A stretch of 64,000 bases of DNA from Malania oleifera (GCF_029873635.1 NC_080422.1:7657764-7721763), one strand, 5' to 3'; numbered from the stretch's first letter, positions 35,947 through 49,111 are shown. Notes: generated from the sequence alone by a model not told the origin. Numbers and translations: made by a program.

Positions 35947-38263
35947 CTCTGGTATTGTATTCCGCTATTTACTAAAGTTTGCAGAATCTAGCAAACTTGG
36001 CTCTGATACCAAATTGTGACGCCTTGATTTTTCATGAAATTTGTTTTATATATAAACAATAATCAATCATCTGTCACGTCACAAACTCTGATATCATATC
36101 AACTTAATCCGACCCAAAATAGGGTACCAGGTAATCAATCTATCTTATACAAACAAACCTAACAGCGAAAGTCAATATTTACAATCCATCTAGAATACAA
36201 ATAACCAAAGTTCTATACATCCATACACATTCCAAAAATCCATAACATACTCTAAGGGATTACACAAACACATCCCTAACACAAAACGCTTACCCTGTCT
36301 ATCAGGGTGCCCGCTTCCCTCTATCTCGGAGCTCTAACTCCTGTTCTGTTACGGTTCTCTAAAATATTTAAATATTTGGGTGAGACACATCTTAGTAAGA
36401 AGGAATAAATTATTTATAGTGTGTGGCGCATGAGTTTAGTTATATCATAATACACTCATTTTAATGATTATATCTTTTGAGAAAATATACAGATATGTAC
36501 TCATAATTATATAATTATAAAACATAATTTTAAAATCTTTGATACCATTTTCTCATACTCATACATTTACAACCAATATTTATCAGCGAGAGTTCCCAAG
36601 GATAGGAGAGTTTACATGCCCATACATGTAATGCCCCTCTGCTCTGATTTTGTTTGTAACATTGCTCGATTAATTCAAGTGCGGCTACAACTGATACTCA
36701 TCAGGGCACTCATCTTACTTAGTAAGCCCTCGGGAGGAGAGTTTTACTTCGCCATAATTATTTATACCATTAAATACACACTCTTTCATTTCTCGTTTTC
36801 ATTTCACAATCTAGCTCATGAGTGTCCATGGTTACTCATACATATTCTGTCTGTAACTCATGGTTGTGATAGTCACATCATCATTCTTCCCCCCATGAAC
36901 AAGTTGTGCGGTCCGAAGGCTAGACCTAACTGCGGTTGGCCTACCCGGTTAGATCAAAACAATGAAACTACCTGTCTGTAGTATGATTGGCTTGCCCACT
37001 CCTAGTCTGGATGCCAGGTGGCAAAACTACCCTTCTCACTAGCTTAATTGACTACCTCACCACACTCTCCACGAGACCATGTGGTTGCACTAACACCTTG
37101 CTAGCAATGGTACCGTGCTTTCTAGCCAACAATCATTAATCAGGGTTCTCATTTCACAATTCATTATTCTATATAAAATATTTCTGTACCTATATATCTT
37201 TCTATCACATATATCATTCTTTCAATGAAAACACATTTGTATCTCATATTTTTATCATATCACTGTAAAAATATGTTTGTATAATATATTTCATCATTTC
37301 CTAGTAGTAATATATCTATGTTTCACATTTCATCAATTCTGTATATAAACCATGTATCATCATACTTATATATATATGCAAATCTTACTAGGTTTCCATT
37401 TCTTCATATCTGTATAAAATATTTCAATATAATCATATCATAATCTCATTTCTCAGTATAATTCACATATTTCAATTTCAATCACATTCCCAGTATTAAA
37501 CAATCATTTCACATTTCCTCATGCCACACTATTTTTCACTTGATATTCATAATATAATAACCATAGTGAACATATCATATTTTCATCTTCACATATTTAT
37601 TTAATCAGTAACTCTAAAAAATAATTGTTATAATTTATTCCAGTTACCTGACTTACTGAGAGGCCTGCTAAATCCCAAATCCAATGTCCGCGGTGTTTGA
37701 AACTCAAAACCCTGAAATTTACATTTTCCCATAATTAATAAACTCAACCCTCATAATATTTCTCATATAGCATTTCCTAGGCCTCATATACTCCAAATTA
37801 ACAATTAAACCCTAAAATACCTTACCTACCCTAGTTTTGGAGTGGTGCCCCGAAACCCCAACTCAACGTTCCACTTCGATTAATTTGCAGAGAATCACCC
37901 CACGAACCTCGCGGTAACTTCTGATCGTCAAAACGAGCTTAAACGGAGCGAGAATTGAAGAGAGAAGGAAGAGAGCTTATAGGGTTCACAGAGAGAGAGA
38001 GAGAGAGAGATTTTGTTTGTTTTACAAAATGTAGCTCGCATGACTTCCTTATAATCAGCACTGCAAACAAAATCATCGACGGTTTTCCGCACCCCTCACA
38101 AAATCGTCGACGGTTTGAGTCTTTAGCCCGTCCGTTTTGTCGTTTTACCTATAACTGGCCCGCAGTAACTACAAAACCGTTGATAGTTTTCTGTGCCCCT
38201 CACCAAACCAAAATTCCTCCTTTTACTTATTTTCTTATTATTTAAATTTCTCGAGTCTCTACA
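35947..38263 (-). mobile_element. Tekay-like LTR H with primer site and start of internal region
   Basis: The LTR is 36015-38263 (2249 bp), TG to CA, reading leftward. At its left lies the complement of 'tttggtatcagagcca' and about 55 bp of leader that matches the leaders after LTRs A, B and C ('caatacc' before gag). U3 at the right end has palindromic boxes at about 38069-38088, 38098-38117 and 38170-38190. A GA run is at 37988-38010. It is a 5' LTR whose element was cut off. Confidence 0.85.
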
Positions 38264-41200
38264 AACACTCATTTAGAACCAAAGTCATGCAGCACTTAGA
38301 ATCAAAAACTGAGCTTGACCCGAACCTGATTTCAGTTCATGATCTCTTAGACAAATACATAGGAATTGGAAAAGAAGACCGAAGGAGGAAAGACCCAAGG
38401 TAAGATCCAATATGACCCTCCTTTCATCATTTCAACAAATCATGTACAGTTTCATTCAATTCTGAGTGCATGTGCCCTCTCAGCTTTCAAGTTCTCACTT
38501 GAACCTGAACCTAGACTTGAATCCCTCATACCCGAATCCAACTTGGGCTCGGACCACTGCAACTGAATTACACATCATACCCAACCCTAAGGCCCGAGCC
38601 TAAGCCCTGACCTTAACCCAAACTTTTTAAACCCAAAACCAGTTTCAAACTACCCCAAACTCGCACCCATCAAGGCCCATCTTCTTCTTTAAAACCCACA
38701 GCCCATTCTGTTTAAGAAGAACTCGGGCCCGCTTTCAAAAGTAAGCCTCGAAGCCCATTTTTCTTTAAAAAACCCTGAGCCCATTTGTTTTTTTTTTTTT
38801 AAATCTCCTAGGCCCACCATCCTTTTTAAAACAATCCGATCCACAACTTAAAAAAAAAAAAAACAAACAAACAAACAGGCCCACAACCCTTTTACAACGA
38901 ACAGACCCACAACCATTTTCGAAAAAAAAAAACCAGCCTATGCTTTAGAAAGACTTATAGCCTGTTTTAAAAACCCCCCAAGCCCTGTTTTTAGAAATTT
39001 TAACCTAGACCCTCGTTTAAAATTTTTGACCAGCCCAAGCCCACTCCCAGGCTCGGAGTCCCTTAGGCCAAAAGCCCAACCCCCCTAACCTGCATGTGAC
39101 CAATGCCACGTGGCTTACTCGGACCTACTCAAGTCCGCACACACACCCTAAGCATCACTCACTAAGCCAAAGACGAGTTACTTCGTTTTCCTAAACCTGA
39201 AACTAGAAACCCTAACTTTCCGAACCTGAAGCCTAAAACGCACCAAACCATCACATCAATAACAACCAACATTCAATCCACAGGGGATCACACATAAGAA
39301 AAAAAATATAAAAAAGGAAAAAAAAAACAAGAAGTGGTTGGACGGTACTTAGCTTGGTTCGATCTTCAATGGCCTGGTCAATTGAACCCATACTTTGTAC
39401 TCAACCTCATTCCTAGGAGCATCCTCCATTGTTCAGGATGCATGATCCAGTCCCCATCATCTTAGAAAACTACAGGGAATTCAAAAGGGGTTTGAAAGAG
39501 AGTACTTAGAATTAGGGATGAAAGGTTAAGCCTTTATGAGCTCTGAGATCAATGAGGCTCAGAAAGAGATCTAGATCTCAAAGGGGGGGGGGGGAGCAGA
39601 GAAAGAAACTCTAAGGTTTCTTTTGCTTCGAAGAACAAAGAAACGAAAGGAGAAGAGAGTCTCAGAGAGCTGTAGAGGCAAGGAGATTAGAGCTCGTGAG
39701 TCTCAGGATGTTCGAACAACAGGGTGTTTGAAAGGGTTGTAGATGGAGGTTGTAGAGAAATCAAAGAAGAAGAAGAAGAAGAAGAAGAAGAAGAAGAAGA
39801 AGAAGAGGGCTAGGGTTTCAGGTACGCTTAGGGAAGAAAAAGACAAAGAGAAAGGGTCTCGAGAAGAGGGGGGTGAAAATGGGAAGAGAAGAAAATATTC
39901 AGTTTAAATATGTTGATCCTTAGGACCGTAGGATTTCTCCACATGGAATGTTGTTGCCTGTTCGATTAAGCCTTAAGTAGCATCCCTCTGTAGCTATTGG
40001 ATCTCTGATCTCTACCAACGGCCAAGATCATCCTATGTCAGGAACCATCATGACGCCTGCGCTCCCCACTCGTCGTGTGACACCTGGCGGCTCGATCTCC
40101 ACATGATCAGTACCGCACGTGGCCGAATCCTGGCTGTTTCTCTTGCATTTCCTCTGAGCATCAAGGATCCCGCCACGTCATCAATCTGTGCCCCACCATC
40201 ATCCACCATTCGATTTGAATAACTCCACGCGGTCTAGATTTGACCATCTCAACAGTCCGTTCGTGCCTCACTACTGCCGTCAGATCGTTTGTCCTCATCA
40301 ACGGTCACGATCACTCCTAAGCATATGCCTTTTTAAATTCCGCTCCACTCCCCGATCTGTGACACCTGGCGTCCCTGCCTCTGTATTTGCAGAATCCTGC
40401 GTGGCTTGTTTGAAGTTGTTTGATTGCCCCCTTATATTAGTGACCATGATGCAGCCACGTGTTCAACCAGGGGCGCATGCGATCTACCCCACTCGTAGAC
40501 GAGCACGTGTCATTGGTCTTGACCAGACCTTAAAGTGGTTGACCCCACATGTGAATCAGTTCTTCCCTTAGCCGGTTGGGTCCCCTGAACCCCCACTGAA
40601 CCAATTTAGTTTTCAATATTAGTTAATTATTTAAAAATTCACAAAAGACCCATAAAAAATCAGAAAAATGCTAAAAATTTAGAAAATTCAAGGGAAAATT
40701 CTAAAAAAAACGTTTTAAGGTTAGAAAATTATTTTTGTGCCTGAAAAATCATAAAAATTTTAAAAATTCCAAATATATTTTAAAGTTAGAAAATTACTTT
40801 TTGTACTCTTAAAAAATCATAAAAATTCACAAAAGTTCTAAAAATCATAAAAAAAAAAAAAATCAGAAAATTCAAGAGAAAATTTTAAAAATGTTTCTGG
40901 GACTTGCTTTTCATTATTTTTCTTTAATTGTCTTTTGGTTATTTCGAAATTCAGAAAAATGTGGAAAAATATAAAAGAATTAAAAAAATAGAAAAATCAA
41001 GAAAAATATTTTGAGAGCTATAAATCATTTTTGACCCCATTTGTGTTCTAAAAACTTCCAAGAATATTATTTTCGTACTTAAAAAAATCTTACAAATTTC
41101 AAAAGACCTGGGAGCTATATGTGTAAAACTTTATTTTCTTAATTTTCCATTCCAATGATTTAAAAGGGAGGCATGAGCTCTTCAGAGTACGGTATGCCCC

Positions 41201-41376
41201 GATTATAAGGGAATACTTATATAGTATTTTATTTTATGTATTTTCCTTGATTTTTGAAAGGTGTAATTTTCAAAGGCTTATTAAATTTATTTTTGGATAA
41301 TTTTCGATTAATTAGATACCGTTCGTAAGAACGAGCACGTAGGGAGTGCTCATACCTTCCCATAGCGTAATCGAAG
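38264..41376 (+). mobile_element. Degenerate Tat-type LTR sequence
   Basis: The right end (41310-41376, 'ataccgttcgtaagaacgag', 'cataccttcccatagcgtaa') matches the reverse complement of the Ogre LTR near 9870-9910, so it is a plus-strand Tat LTR cut by the copia insertion. 40600-41300 is a run of short 'aaaaattc', 'aaaatca' words typical of such LTRs. 38540-39110 is rich in 'gccca' and 'aagccc' words, 39580-39593 is a G run and 39767-39804 is (GAA)n. Open frames (38366-38566, 40188-40571) show no known domain. The left boundary is uncertain. Confidence 0.6.
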
Positions 41377-41983
41377 TTTTTGATTCCATCAAACTTGACA
41401 ACATCGAACTTTGCAGAAGAAGTTTCAGAGGCCATTACAACAATGCTTTGATACCAATTTGTTGTGGAAATGGAATGCACAACGAAATAACATGATATTA
41501 CAACGCTGGACTCAGTGATGAATAATACCAAAAAAATAAAAAAAAACACAATCACACAGATTACATGAAAGCAATAATAAAGACACAAAGAATTACGTGG
41601 TTCGACAATGCCTATATTCACGGGAGCAATCGACAATGATTTTTTACTATCATGTGTCAAAGACATTAACAACATTACAAATACATCATATACAACGTAT
41701 ATATAAAGGTTTCCCGAAGGCTTTCCCCACAAACCCCAACCAACCTAACGTCCCAATTCAAATTTGAAAATCTGCGCTAGGTTCTCGAGCCAAATCGTCA
41801 ATGGTTTGCAGACATATCGTCGACGGTTTAATACCGAGAGTAAAACTTCTCTGAATTTTGGACCAAACCGTCGACGGATATAAGGCAACCGTCGATGATT
41901 TCCTTAGCAAACACCAGCATACTATTTGTCACTATGTTTTCACTTTGTACATGCCTTCCACTCACAATATGAGCCACATATCA
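41377..41983 (-). mobile_element. Ty1/copia LTR with start of gag
   Basis: The LTR is about 41460-41983, reading leftward. A primer site complement 'gctttgatacca' lies at 41446-41457. A gag start codon is at 41433-41435; the first residues (MASETSSAKFDVVKFDGIKN) are typical of copia gag proteins, then the element is cut at 41377. The longer open frame at 41229-41732 fuses LTR, gag start and Tat sequence and is not a gene. The LTR has GTCGAC boxes at about 41792-41809, 41815-41830, 41865-41881 and 41887-41902, upstream of a TATA box (about 41695-41708, minus strand). Confidence 0.8.
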
Positions 41984-42811
41984 CGACCGGTTAATTATTC
42001 TAGTTATACAAATTTATTTTAAAAAGAAATAATTATAGAGAATAAGCAATTATTTAAGGAGAAATTTTTTTCCCAATATGCATATATTAAACATGTAACC
42101 AATTCGCACTTGGCTCATATGTTGAGATCAGAGAGACAATATGTATTGGATCACTTAAGATAAATAATTTTATTTTTATTTTAAAATGGTAAATAATTAA
42201 AAAAAAAATTTCAATTTTTAAAAATTTATATAGCACATTTTTTTGGAAAAATTCTTTATTATTTTGAAAATTTTCTACACAAAATTTGAAAACTACAATT
42301 ATAAAATTATTTTTATAATTTTTCAAAATTAAAACCATTTTGACAACTAAAACATGTTCTAAAATTTTCTGTTTACAAGAATGTTCAAAGTTAGTCCATT
42401 GCGTATGTTGGTTATTCTCCATTTTTAAATGATTTTTTAATGCTATAATTTTTTTTTAAAAAAAATTTATATTAATAATCTTGAAAGTTTACAATTTATA
42501 ACTGCAAACAACAATCAAGGCCGAGCCTCTCAACCATCACGTAAGCTGCCAACTGGACAAATAGGGCCCATTTCACATTTATTTATCTATATTTCAAATT
42601 TTCACGCAATTCAGCCCAACTTGAGCTACTAAACTGGGCCGCTGGTTTTAAGCCCAGGCCCATCTAGGCCTGAAGCAAATAGAGAATGGGCTTCTGTTAT
42701 TGGGTTTTCCAGCAGTGGGCTGACGAAAGTTGGCTGGTCTGGCCTTTTTGAAATAGTATGAATTGCCAATGGCAACAGTCTTGATACAAGATCCCTCCAA
42801 TACATGCAGGC
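41984..42811. other. AT-rich sequence without a gene
   Basis: I see no supported gene. 42090-42480 is very AT-rich, and the minus-strand open frame at 42087-42422 is low-complexity. 42560-42730 has a cluster of TGGGCC, AGGCCCA and ATGGGCTT words that resemble plant site II promoter elements, but no gene follows. Confidence 0.5.
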
Positions 42812-43205
42812 CTAGATGGGCGAAACAGATTAATGGGTTGCGTTCATGTTGGTCATAAACGGGTCGGGCTTAAACGAGTTTGGGTTCAGGTTGACCCGTT
42901 TATTAACGGGTGACTACTATCTAAACATAAATTCGCTCATTTAATAAACAGATCAATCGTTTAAAATATATAATTTAATTATTTTAATTTTTTTAAACAT
43001 TTCATATAAAATGACATTTAAAAAAAAAAAAACTTCTTCATTTTTTCAGTGACCCGACCCGAACTCACCTAAATCGTTCAATGAATGGGTCGAATCCAGA
43101 TTGACCAATTTATAAACGGGTCAGTTTACATTAAACCTAAGCTCGATTTAAACGGACGGATCATGGGTCACATGTCGAGTTTCGACCCATTTTACCACCC
43201 CTAAG
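42812..43205. mobile_element. Possible hAT-like non-autonomous element
   Basis: A region dense in 'aacgggtc', 'gacccgtt' and 'gacccgaccc' words ends in 'ttttaccacccctaa'; read in reverse this resembles TAGGGGTGGTAAAA, the common end of plant hAT-like miniature elements. The left end ('ctagatgggcgaaac') is a poor match and I see no 8-bp duplication. Confidence 0.4.
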
Positions 43206-44599
43206 TCTAATGAATTTTGTTTGTCTCAGCCGATTAGGTTACACAGTTTTAAACTATAAAAATGGCTCACAAGACTAAAGCATAAATCATCCTCATAATA
43301 TTTTGGCGCATACTGTTAACATCAAACCAATGAAACTAACAATGATACATGCCATTATTATATTAATTAAATATACTTATGTCTTAATAATTTAATTAGA
43401 ATTTTGGCATCTTTGATCTTTACTCTTTATTAGTCACTATAAATTGTAAGTTGTTAAACAAGTTTGGTAAAAATAAAAATAATCTTCTATTGAAAAATGT
43501 ATATAAGGATATTTTAAGAAGTTAAAATTTTAAAACTAATACAAATTTTGAATGACTATGCGTGGGTTAATTATGAACTAGTTAAAATTAGGCTTGGACT
43601 AGTTCTTGCCATTGGAAAATATTTTTTATTTGTTATCTTTAGTTTTCAGTCACTCCTATTCCAACATATTGATATGTGAGGTTCATTTCTATTCAAGATG
43701 CAAAAGATAATTAAAAAAAATAAAGATCGACATCCTTGTCCATTGCAAGGGAAGTAATTTGAGAACATTTGCCAAGCTAGCGCTATTTGACCATTTGAAA
43801 ATTCCAACAAACCTACTACCATTTTTCTTTTTTTTAGTTTTCCATGTATAAAAAAACATGGAAAATATCTTTTCATTTTAATTTTTAAAAATTAATATGA
43901 TATTTTTATAATTTTTAAAAAATTAAAATTAAAATTAAAATATTTCATATTACTTTCAATAAATATCTTCTTTTTTTTTTAGGATTTTTCTGTATTCTCC
44001 CTTTTGTTTTATCTTGTAACCACCTCCGTCAAAAGTAAAGGTATATTAATAAATAAATGGAAGTGCCGCCCTCTTTTAGTAAAAAAAAAAAGAAGAAGCG
44101 AGATACAAATTAAAAGTAAGGAGGGTAAGAAAAGGCCTGAATTAGATAATTAGTCATACTGTATGAATATTCTGAGAGAGGTCCTTCACTTCTTCACTAC
44201 ATGCCTACTTATAGGCAAATATTATCCTAATATTGGGATCACAGTATACATTTGACTAATACCCTTTAGCTAACTAGTATAGTGGGATATATTATATATT
44301 TGACTAATACCCGTTATCTAATTGGTGTAGTTTCTTTCGAATATCTTTTCTCACATGGTTTAATCTTACAGATTTTACCATTATTACTTTTAATTTCTTG
44401 AATCTTTATTCGTCTAATCTATCGATCTTCCTTTAAAATATCTTCATAATTGCATTCTCTATTGATCTCGTTGCTGAAGTCTTGGTATCTTTAATTAATT
44501 CTCTATCCATGAGATCTTTGGATCCAGTACAAAATCTTGTGCAATCCTTGAGGCCGCATCTATGGCATCCTTTAAAATTTGGGAGATGAGTTGGTGCTT
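43206..44599. other. AT-rich sequence without a gene
   Basis: No reading frame with recognisable features. A short direct repeat occurs around 44240-44330: 'ggatatattatatatttgac' echoes 'ggatcacagtatacatttga' about 57 bp before it, each followed by 'taatacccgtta' or 'taataccctttag'. Confidence 0.5.
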
Positions 44600-44995
44600 A
44601 GGGTGAGATATTGTCTACTTCAATCGGTTGGCCTCACATTTTATCCTATAAAATGCGTCCCACATAATTGAAGTGTGATTCAACTTTATAAGCCTAGGAT
44701 CTTTCTAATACATGTCTAATAAGGAGTTGTGACATGTCTTCCTGTATGATCTTTAACACCCTAACTAGTCAAAGAAGCATGCACCTTTATATAGGATCCA
44801 CTCACATGGTAGTATCCTAAGGTGACTCTAATACCAAATGTAAAGGTCTTTAACCCCAAACCCAGTAAGATATTATCTGTTTTGATTCATCAACCTCACC
44901 ATTTTGTCTTGTAAAAGACATCTCTCAAAATTGGAGTATAAACTAACTTTATGAGCTCAAGATCTTCCTATTACGCATTTGATGTGGATTAATGG
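44600..44995 (-). mobile_element. TRIM-like miniature LTR element
   Basis: Two diverged direct repeats of about 130-155 bp (left about 44600-44735, right 44839-44995) share the order 'gtgagatattgtc', 'cctcac', 'aaaa.gcgtcc/acatct' and 'ctttat.ag.ct..gatctt'. Directly left of the right copy is 'gactctaatacca', complementary to a tRNA-Met primer site, so the right copy would be the 5' LTR on the minus strand. The internal part is only about 100 bp and non-coding. This fits a terminal-repeat retrotransposon in miniature. Confidence 0.55.
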
Positions 44996-46415
44996 CACTG
45001 GACAACCTTAAGTACATAGGTTGTGACCAAGACCTTTGTCTCCTTCTAGTGTTGAATAAGCAAAATGGCTAACCATATGGCCTACACTTTGTCTTTTTGG
45101 GATGCATAAAGACAGTACAAACAATAAACTACTATGTTTAGACAACATCTAACTTACCAAACCTAAGTGATCTCATATGTTTGACTTATAACCAAGATTT
45201 AAAACTTTAGTTGATACTATACTTTTTACGTATAGTCAATGTCTTTAATATTGCATGATTGATTATCCGCTTCAACAAACATAGAATGAGGAGAGTACAT
45301 AAAAATTACACAAACACATGAAGCCAAATATTTTTTTTAATTAATTTACTATTCAATCATTTGGTCAACAAAAGGCTTGAATATTTACAACCTCTCCTAC
45401 TAGCCCAACTACCTAAATTACTTTTTGTTTGTATTATTATTATTATTATTATTATTATATGTTTCAAAACTATTTAGAAACTCAACTAATTTAACAAAAT
45501 AATTGGTCTATTTCTTTTTTTCTTTATTTAAATATTAATATTTAATTTTATCCATAAATTAAATATAAACAATTTAAAATAATCCAGAGCAATAAAATTA
45601 TCGAAAACTTTCTTTCCAGATTTTTATAGTTGACATGCATATTTACAAACCCAGAAGAGATTTTTCGCTCACTTCTTGAAAGAAAAAGCTCTGCACTTAA
45701 AAAAATCACCATTAATTAAATTTAGATACTGAGAATAATCCCTTCTCATAATAAAATCTTAGTTTGGCTTAATTAATTTAACTAATCCTCTCTCTGTAAA
45801 AGTATAAAACATAAACAACTAATTAATTAAAGGAAGGGGATAAATGGAAGACAACGAATATAAATGAAGTGAAAAAGAAAAGACGTGAGTGATGTCCCCT
45901 CCCTTTAATTCAAGGACAAGTTTGACAATCTTAAATATTGCTAAATGATGCATCAGGATCCATCTTTATTTCTTTAATATATAGTTTAATTGCATGTGAA
46001 ATGAACCTGGCCTTGTATATAAAATATTTCACTTGGTGCAAAGTAAAATTCTGTCTCCATTAATGGTATATATATGAGAAGAATTCCAAGCTGTGTATAT
46101 ATATATTAACTCACACCCGTACAAATACACACACACATATATATATATGTGTGTATATGTGTGTATATATGTGAGTGTGTATTTGTACGGGCGTGAGTTA
46201 ATATATATATAGATATGTTCTTTCATTTCAATTCCTTGGCGTATGCCACGCCCGAGTTATTGTGAAACTTATCGAAATGAGCATGCAAACAAACATGATT
46301 TCTTATTCAATAAAAAATGGGAAACACCTGCATTGCAATGTTCAAATCGACAAGGGTAAGGTGAGCATGAAGCAATCACCACTATATAAATAAAATATTC
46401 GCGGGTCATTCTTTG

Positions 46416-46468
<53 letters not shown>

Positions 46469-46640
46469 CTCACACCCGTACAAATACACACTCATATATG
46501 GATTCATACACACACACACACATAAAATATGTGTGTGTGTGTGTGTACTATATATATAAAGTGTGTAATACGTATTTATACATGTGTGTGTTGACATCTA
46601 TGGTGTGAAGAATATGTGTGCTATGTGATTCTCTTTTTAT
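44996..46640. other. AT-rich sequence with microsatellites, no gene
   Basis: No supported gene. (ATT)n lies at about 45437-45460. (TA)n and (TG/CA)n tracts lie at 46100-46175 and 46424-46560. Three copies of the 25-base phrase around 'ttaactcacacccgtacaaa' occur at 46105, 46181 (inverted) and 46465. Confidence 0.6.
46096..46211. repeat. Large imperfect palindrome
   Basis: The left arm (46096-46132, 'ttaactcacacccgtacaaa' in its middle) is the reverse complement of the right arm (46175-46211) with one clear mismatch. The 42-bp centre is itself mostly self-complementary TA and TG repeats. The whole could fold into a cruciform with arms over 35 bp. Confidence 0.85.
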
Positions 46641-47424
46641 AAAATAATAATAATAAAAAAAATTAGGAAAAATTATTTTTGAAGTCAGAAAAAATATATG
46701 AGTTATTTTGGCTCAATTCTTTTAAAAAAATAAATGGGAAAAAATCAAAAAGTTGAGAAAAAGTCTTTAAAAATTTTAGAAAGTTTTAGAAAAAATGTTG
46801 AAAATTTTCATAAAATTTCTATAAAATTTTGAAAAAAATTTGGGAATGTTTTAAAGATATTTTTGCTTAAAATTTGATGATTTTACTTTATTTTTGTGTG
46901 TGCATCCCAATGATTTTAAAAAGGGTAAAGTGGTATTTCAGACCTCACATGTACTAGTTATATCGGGGGTTTATTTAACAAAATCATCTTGTTTGGAGGT
47001 CATATTAGGCATTCCTAATTGCACTTTGATTTTCATTTTTCTTTTAAATCTTCTTTATTTATTTATTTTATATATTTGTTTATTCATTTTCTTATTTATT
47101 TAATTGTTTATTTCGAATGGGTTAATTAAAGATCATTAACTTCGATTTATTGATAATTCATGACTAATTAGGTATCATTCGTAGAACTGGTGTGTAGGGG
47201 GTTTTGATACATTCCCCTCAGATAACTGTACTCCTGATCCCAACTCTAGTAAAAGCAGATTTAGACTACTAATTCCTTGGCCTAGGATTAGTCTAGAGAC
47301 CAATCAATGAGTAGTAATTAGGTGATCTAACCGTGCCAAGGTAAATAACGGGGTACTGGTGACTCCAACAAATGTTTAATATTATTATTCCTAACTATTC
47401 TAGACTCTTCTCCGGGACGTTGTA
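46641..47424 (+). mobile_element. 3' part of a Tat-type LTR
   Basis: A 'gaaaaat..', 'aaaatttt'-rich stretch is followed by 'actaattaggtatcattcgt', 'tgtaggggg', 'ctgatcccaactctagta', 'ggtgactcc' and 'tctccgggacg'. This is the same block order as 41310 onward and 1-200. It ends near 47424, just before a mutated tRNA-Arg primer site. Confidence 0.75.
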
Positions 47425-49111
47425 ATAGCTTGACGACTCTGCTGAGGACTTAAAGAGTCGAGTAATTAGTTGGTTATGAATTATCCACTTGATGGTCTTT
47501 CAATTGCTCCACGATGTTTTTGTTGTAAATATGAATTGTAATGTACCTATGAATATTTTTCTTATATATATAATTCTTATATGTTTAACTCTTGTATATT
47601 TGGAATAAATGGATGATCATGTACAAGTTAATGATATGTGGGGGTTAAAGGGATAGACTTTTAAAATTTATATGAGTACACACGTTTTCACGAGCCTTCT
47701 ACCCGGGCTTTACCTTTTAGGAGTAGATAAGGGTATAGTACCATTAGCTCTCATGTGATAAGGTCTTTGGAGGCGCATGAACTACTCTACTCAGTTTGAA
47801 CTTTGTCCAAATCTATTGGGTAAGGATAAGAGACATGCTAAGAACCTATTGTTGATAGGGAATAGAACTTGAACCACACATATTTTAAACTATAGTTTCC
47901 TCCCTTAGGATAGAGCTTTGGTAAAAACCTGTAAGTGATAAATCTACTGAGGGTTGGGATAGGAAATTCATCCTTTCTTCTATGTTGAATCTAATTGAGT
48001 TCTTTTGTGTGGTGTCTTATATGCATTTTGCATTCATACTACTTTGCCAAGATTCTAGAGTGGCTCAATTTACCCTATGGACAACTCAATAGTGGTATAC
48101 AATGAGGAAGAAATAAAAGTTCAGTAGTGTTTTGGAGTCTAACAAAATCACCAGAAAAGTAGTTGAATTAGAAGAATTGAGGTGGTTAAGGAAGGAATTG
48201 AAGGGAAATCTGGTCAAGTTGGGGTGTTAAGCGAATTAATCCTCCCAAATCTCCAACAATTGTGCCCTTAAAAAGTTCCCCCTCTTTAGATGGGGGTTTG
48301 TTGCCAATTCTTGCCTTAACAAAATGGTATGGTTGTAGGAAAAGGTAAGGTTGCATAAAAGAATTCTTAGTTGAAAAAAGATTTGTCAAAAGCGGAATGC
48401 TTAGCAGATAAGACAATTCTTAGGAGTCAGTAGAGGAAAATAAATTTGCTTGCAAGTTGGGGAAGGCAACCCAAGTCTTAAATTGAGGATTGTATAAAAA
48501 GAGCTGGGTTGATTTGGGAGTTTTCATTAGGTGACGAGGTTTTTCTAAGAATTATGGCAAAGTAGTCATTTTAGGTTGCATTGCATTCATGAATTTCATG
48601 CATCGTCATGGCCATAGCCAATGGGTCCTTACTCATGTTCCAGTTGCCTACAAAAACAATGCGTCAAGGTGGTAGAACCAAAATCTAGGGTTCCATCATT
48701 GAGCAAACCAAGACAATCTTTCTACATCCTTATAATACTAGATGGAAGGTTAGAGTCATGGGAGAGCAGTTGGAAAGCCGTATGAGGGGTATTGAGCAAA
48801 GTCATGAGAAGATCCATCAAGACGTTCAGGAGATTAAAGATCAAATTAATAAGTTAATGGAGATACTCACTAATATGAGCAAGGGGAAAGTTGTTCAATC
48901 TCCAGTTGCTGCAGTTGAAAGAGATGCTCTATTTCCACAAAGATTTAAACCTACTAATGAACATCCGTCGTTACAACTGGTGAATTTCCAACCACCTCAG
49001 GACCAATGTCACACCTGTTTATCCCAATGGCACTAGTTCCATGATTTCAACTAAAGGGGAATGCACAAGCACTACCAATCATAAATCTTGATATCGAAGA
49101 AAGGGCAATAG
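47425..49111 (+). mobile_element. Tat-type primer site, leader and gag start
   Basis: A primer site lies at 47430-47448 (ttgacgactctgctgagga, a few changes from the tRNA-Arg complement). About 1.3 kb of leader follows without a gene. At 48758-49036 is a 92-residue open frame starting MGEQLESRMRGIEQSHEK; its first 50 residues have heptad spacing, as in the N-terminal coiled coil of Tat gag proteins. The frame is cut soon after by LTR C (49112). Confidence 0.65.
48758..49036 (+). pseudogene. N-terminal fragment of a Tat-type gag
   Basis: The 92-residue open frame has a predicted coiled coil at residues 5-45 (RMRGIEQSHEKIHQDVQEIK, then DQINKLMEILTNMSKGK) and a Pro/Gln-containing tail. It lies 1.3 kb after a tRNA-Arg-type primer site, where gag or ORF1 is expected. 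The rest of the gene is absent, lost when LTR C and its element arrived or by later deletion. Similarity to Tat gag is judged from pattern only. Confidence 0.5.

Noticed and set aside
40188-40571. 127-residue plus-strand open frame
   Set aside because: It is inside the degenerate Tat-type LTR region. No known domain was recognised and no gene context is present.
41229-41732. 167-residue minus-strand open frame as a gene
   Set aside because: It is a chance fusion of copia LTR, the first codons of gag and the end of a Tat LTR.
46406-46608. Open frames with Tyr-Ile repeats
   Set aside because: They are translations of (TA)n and (CA)n microsatellites.
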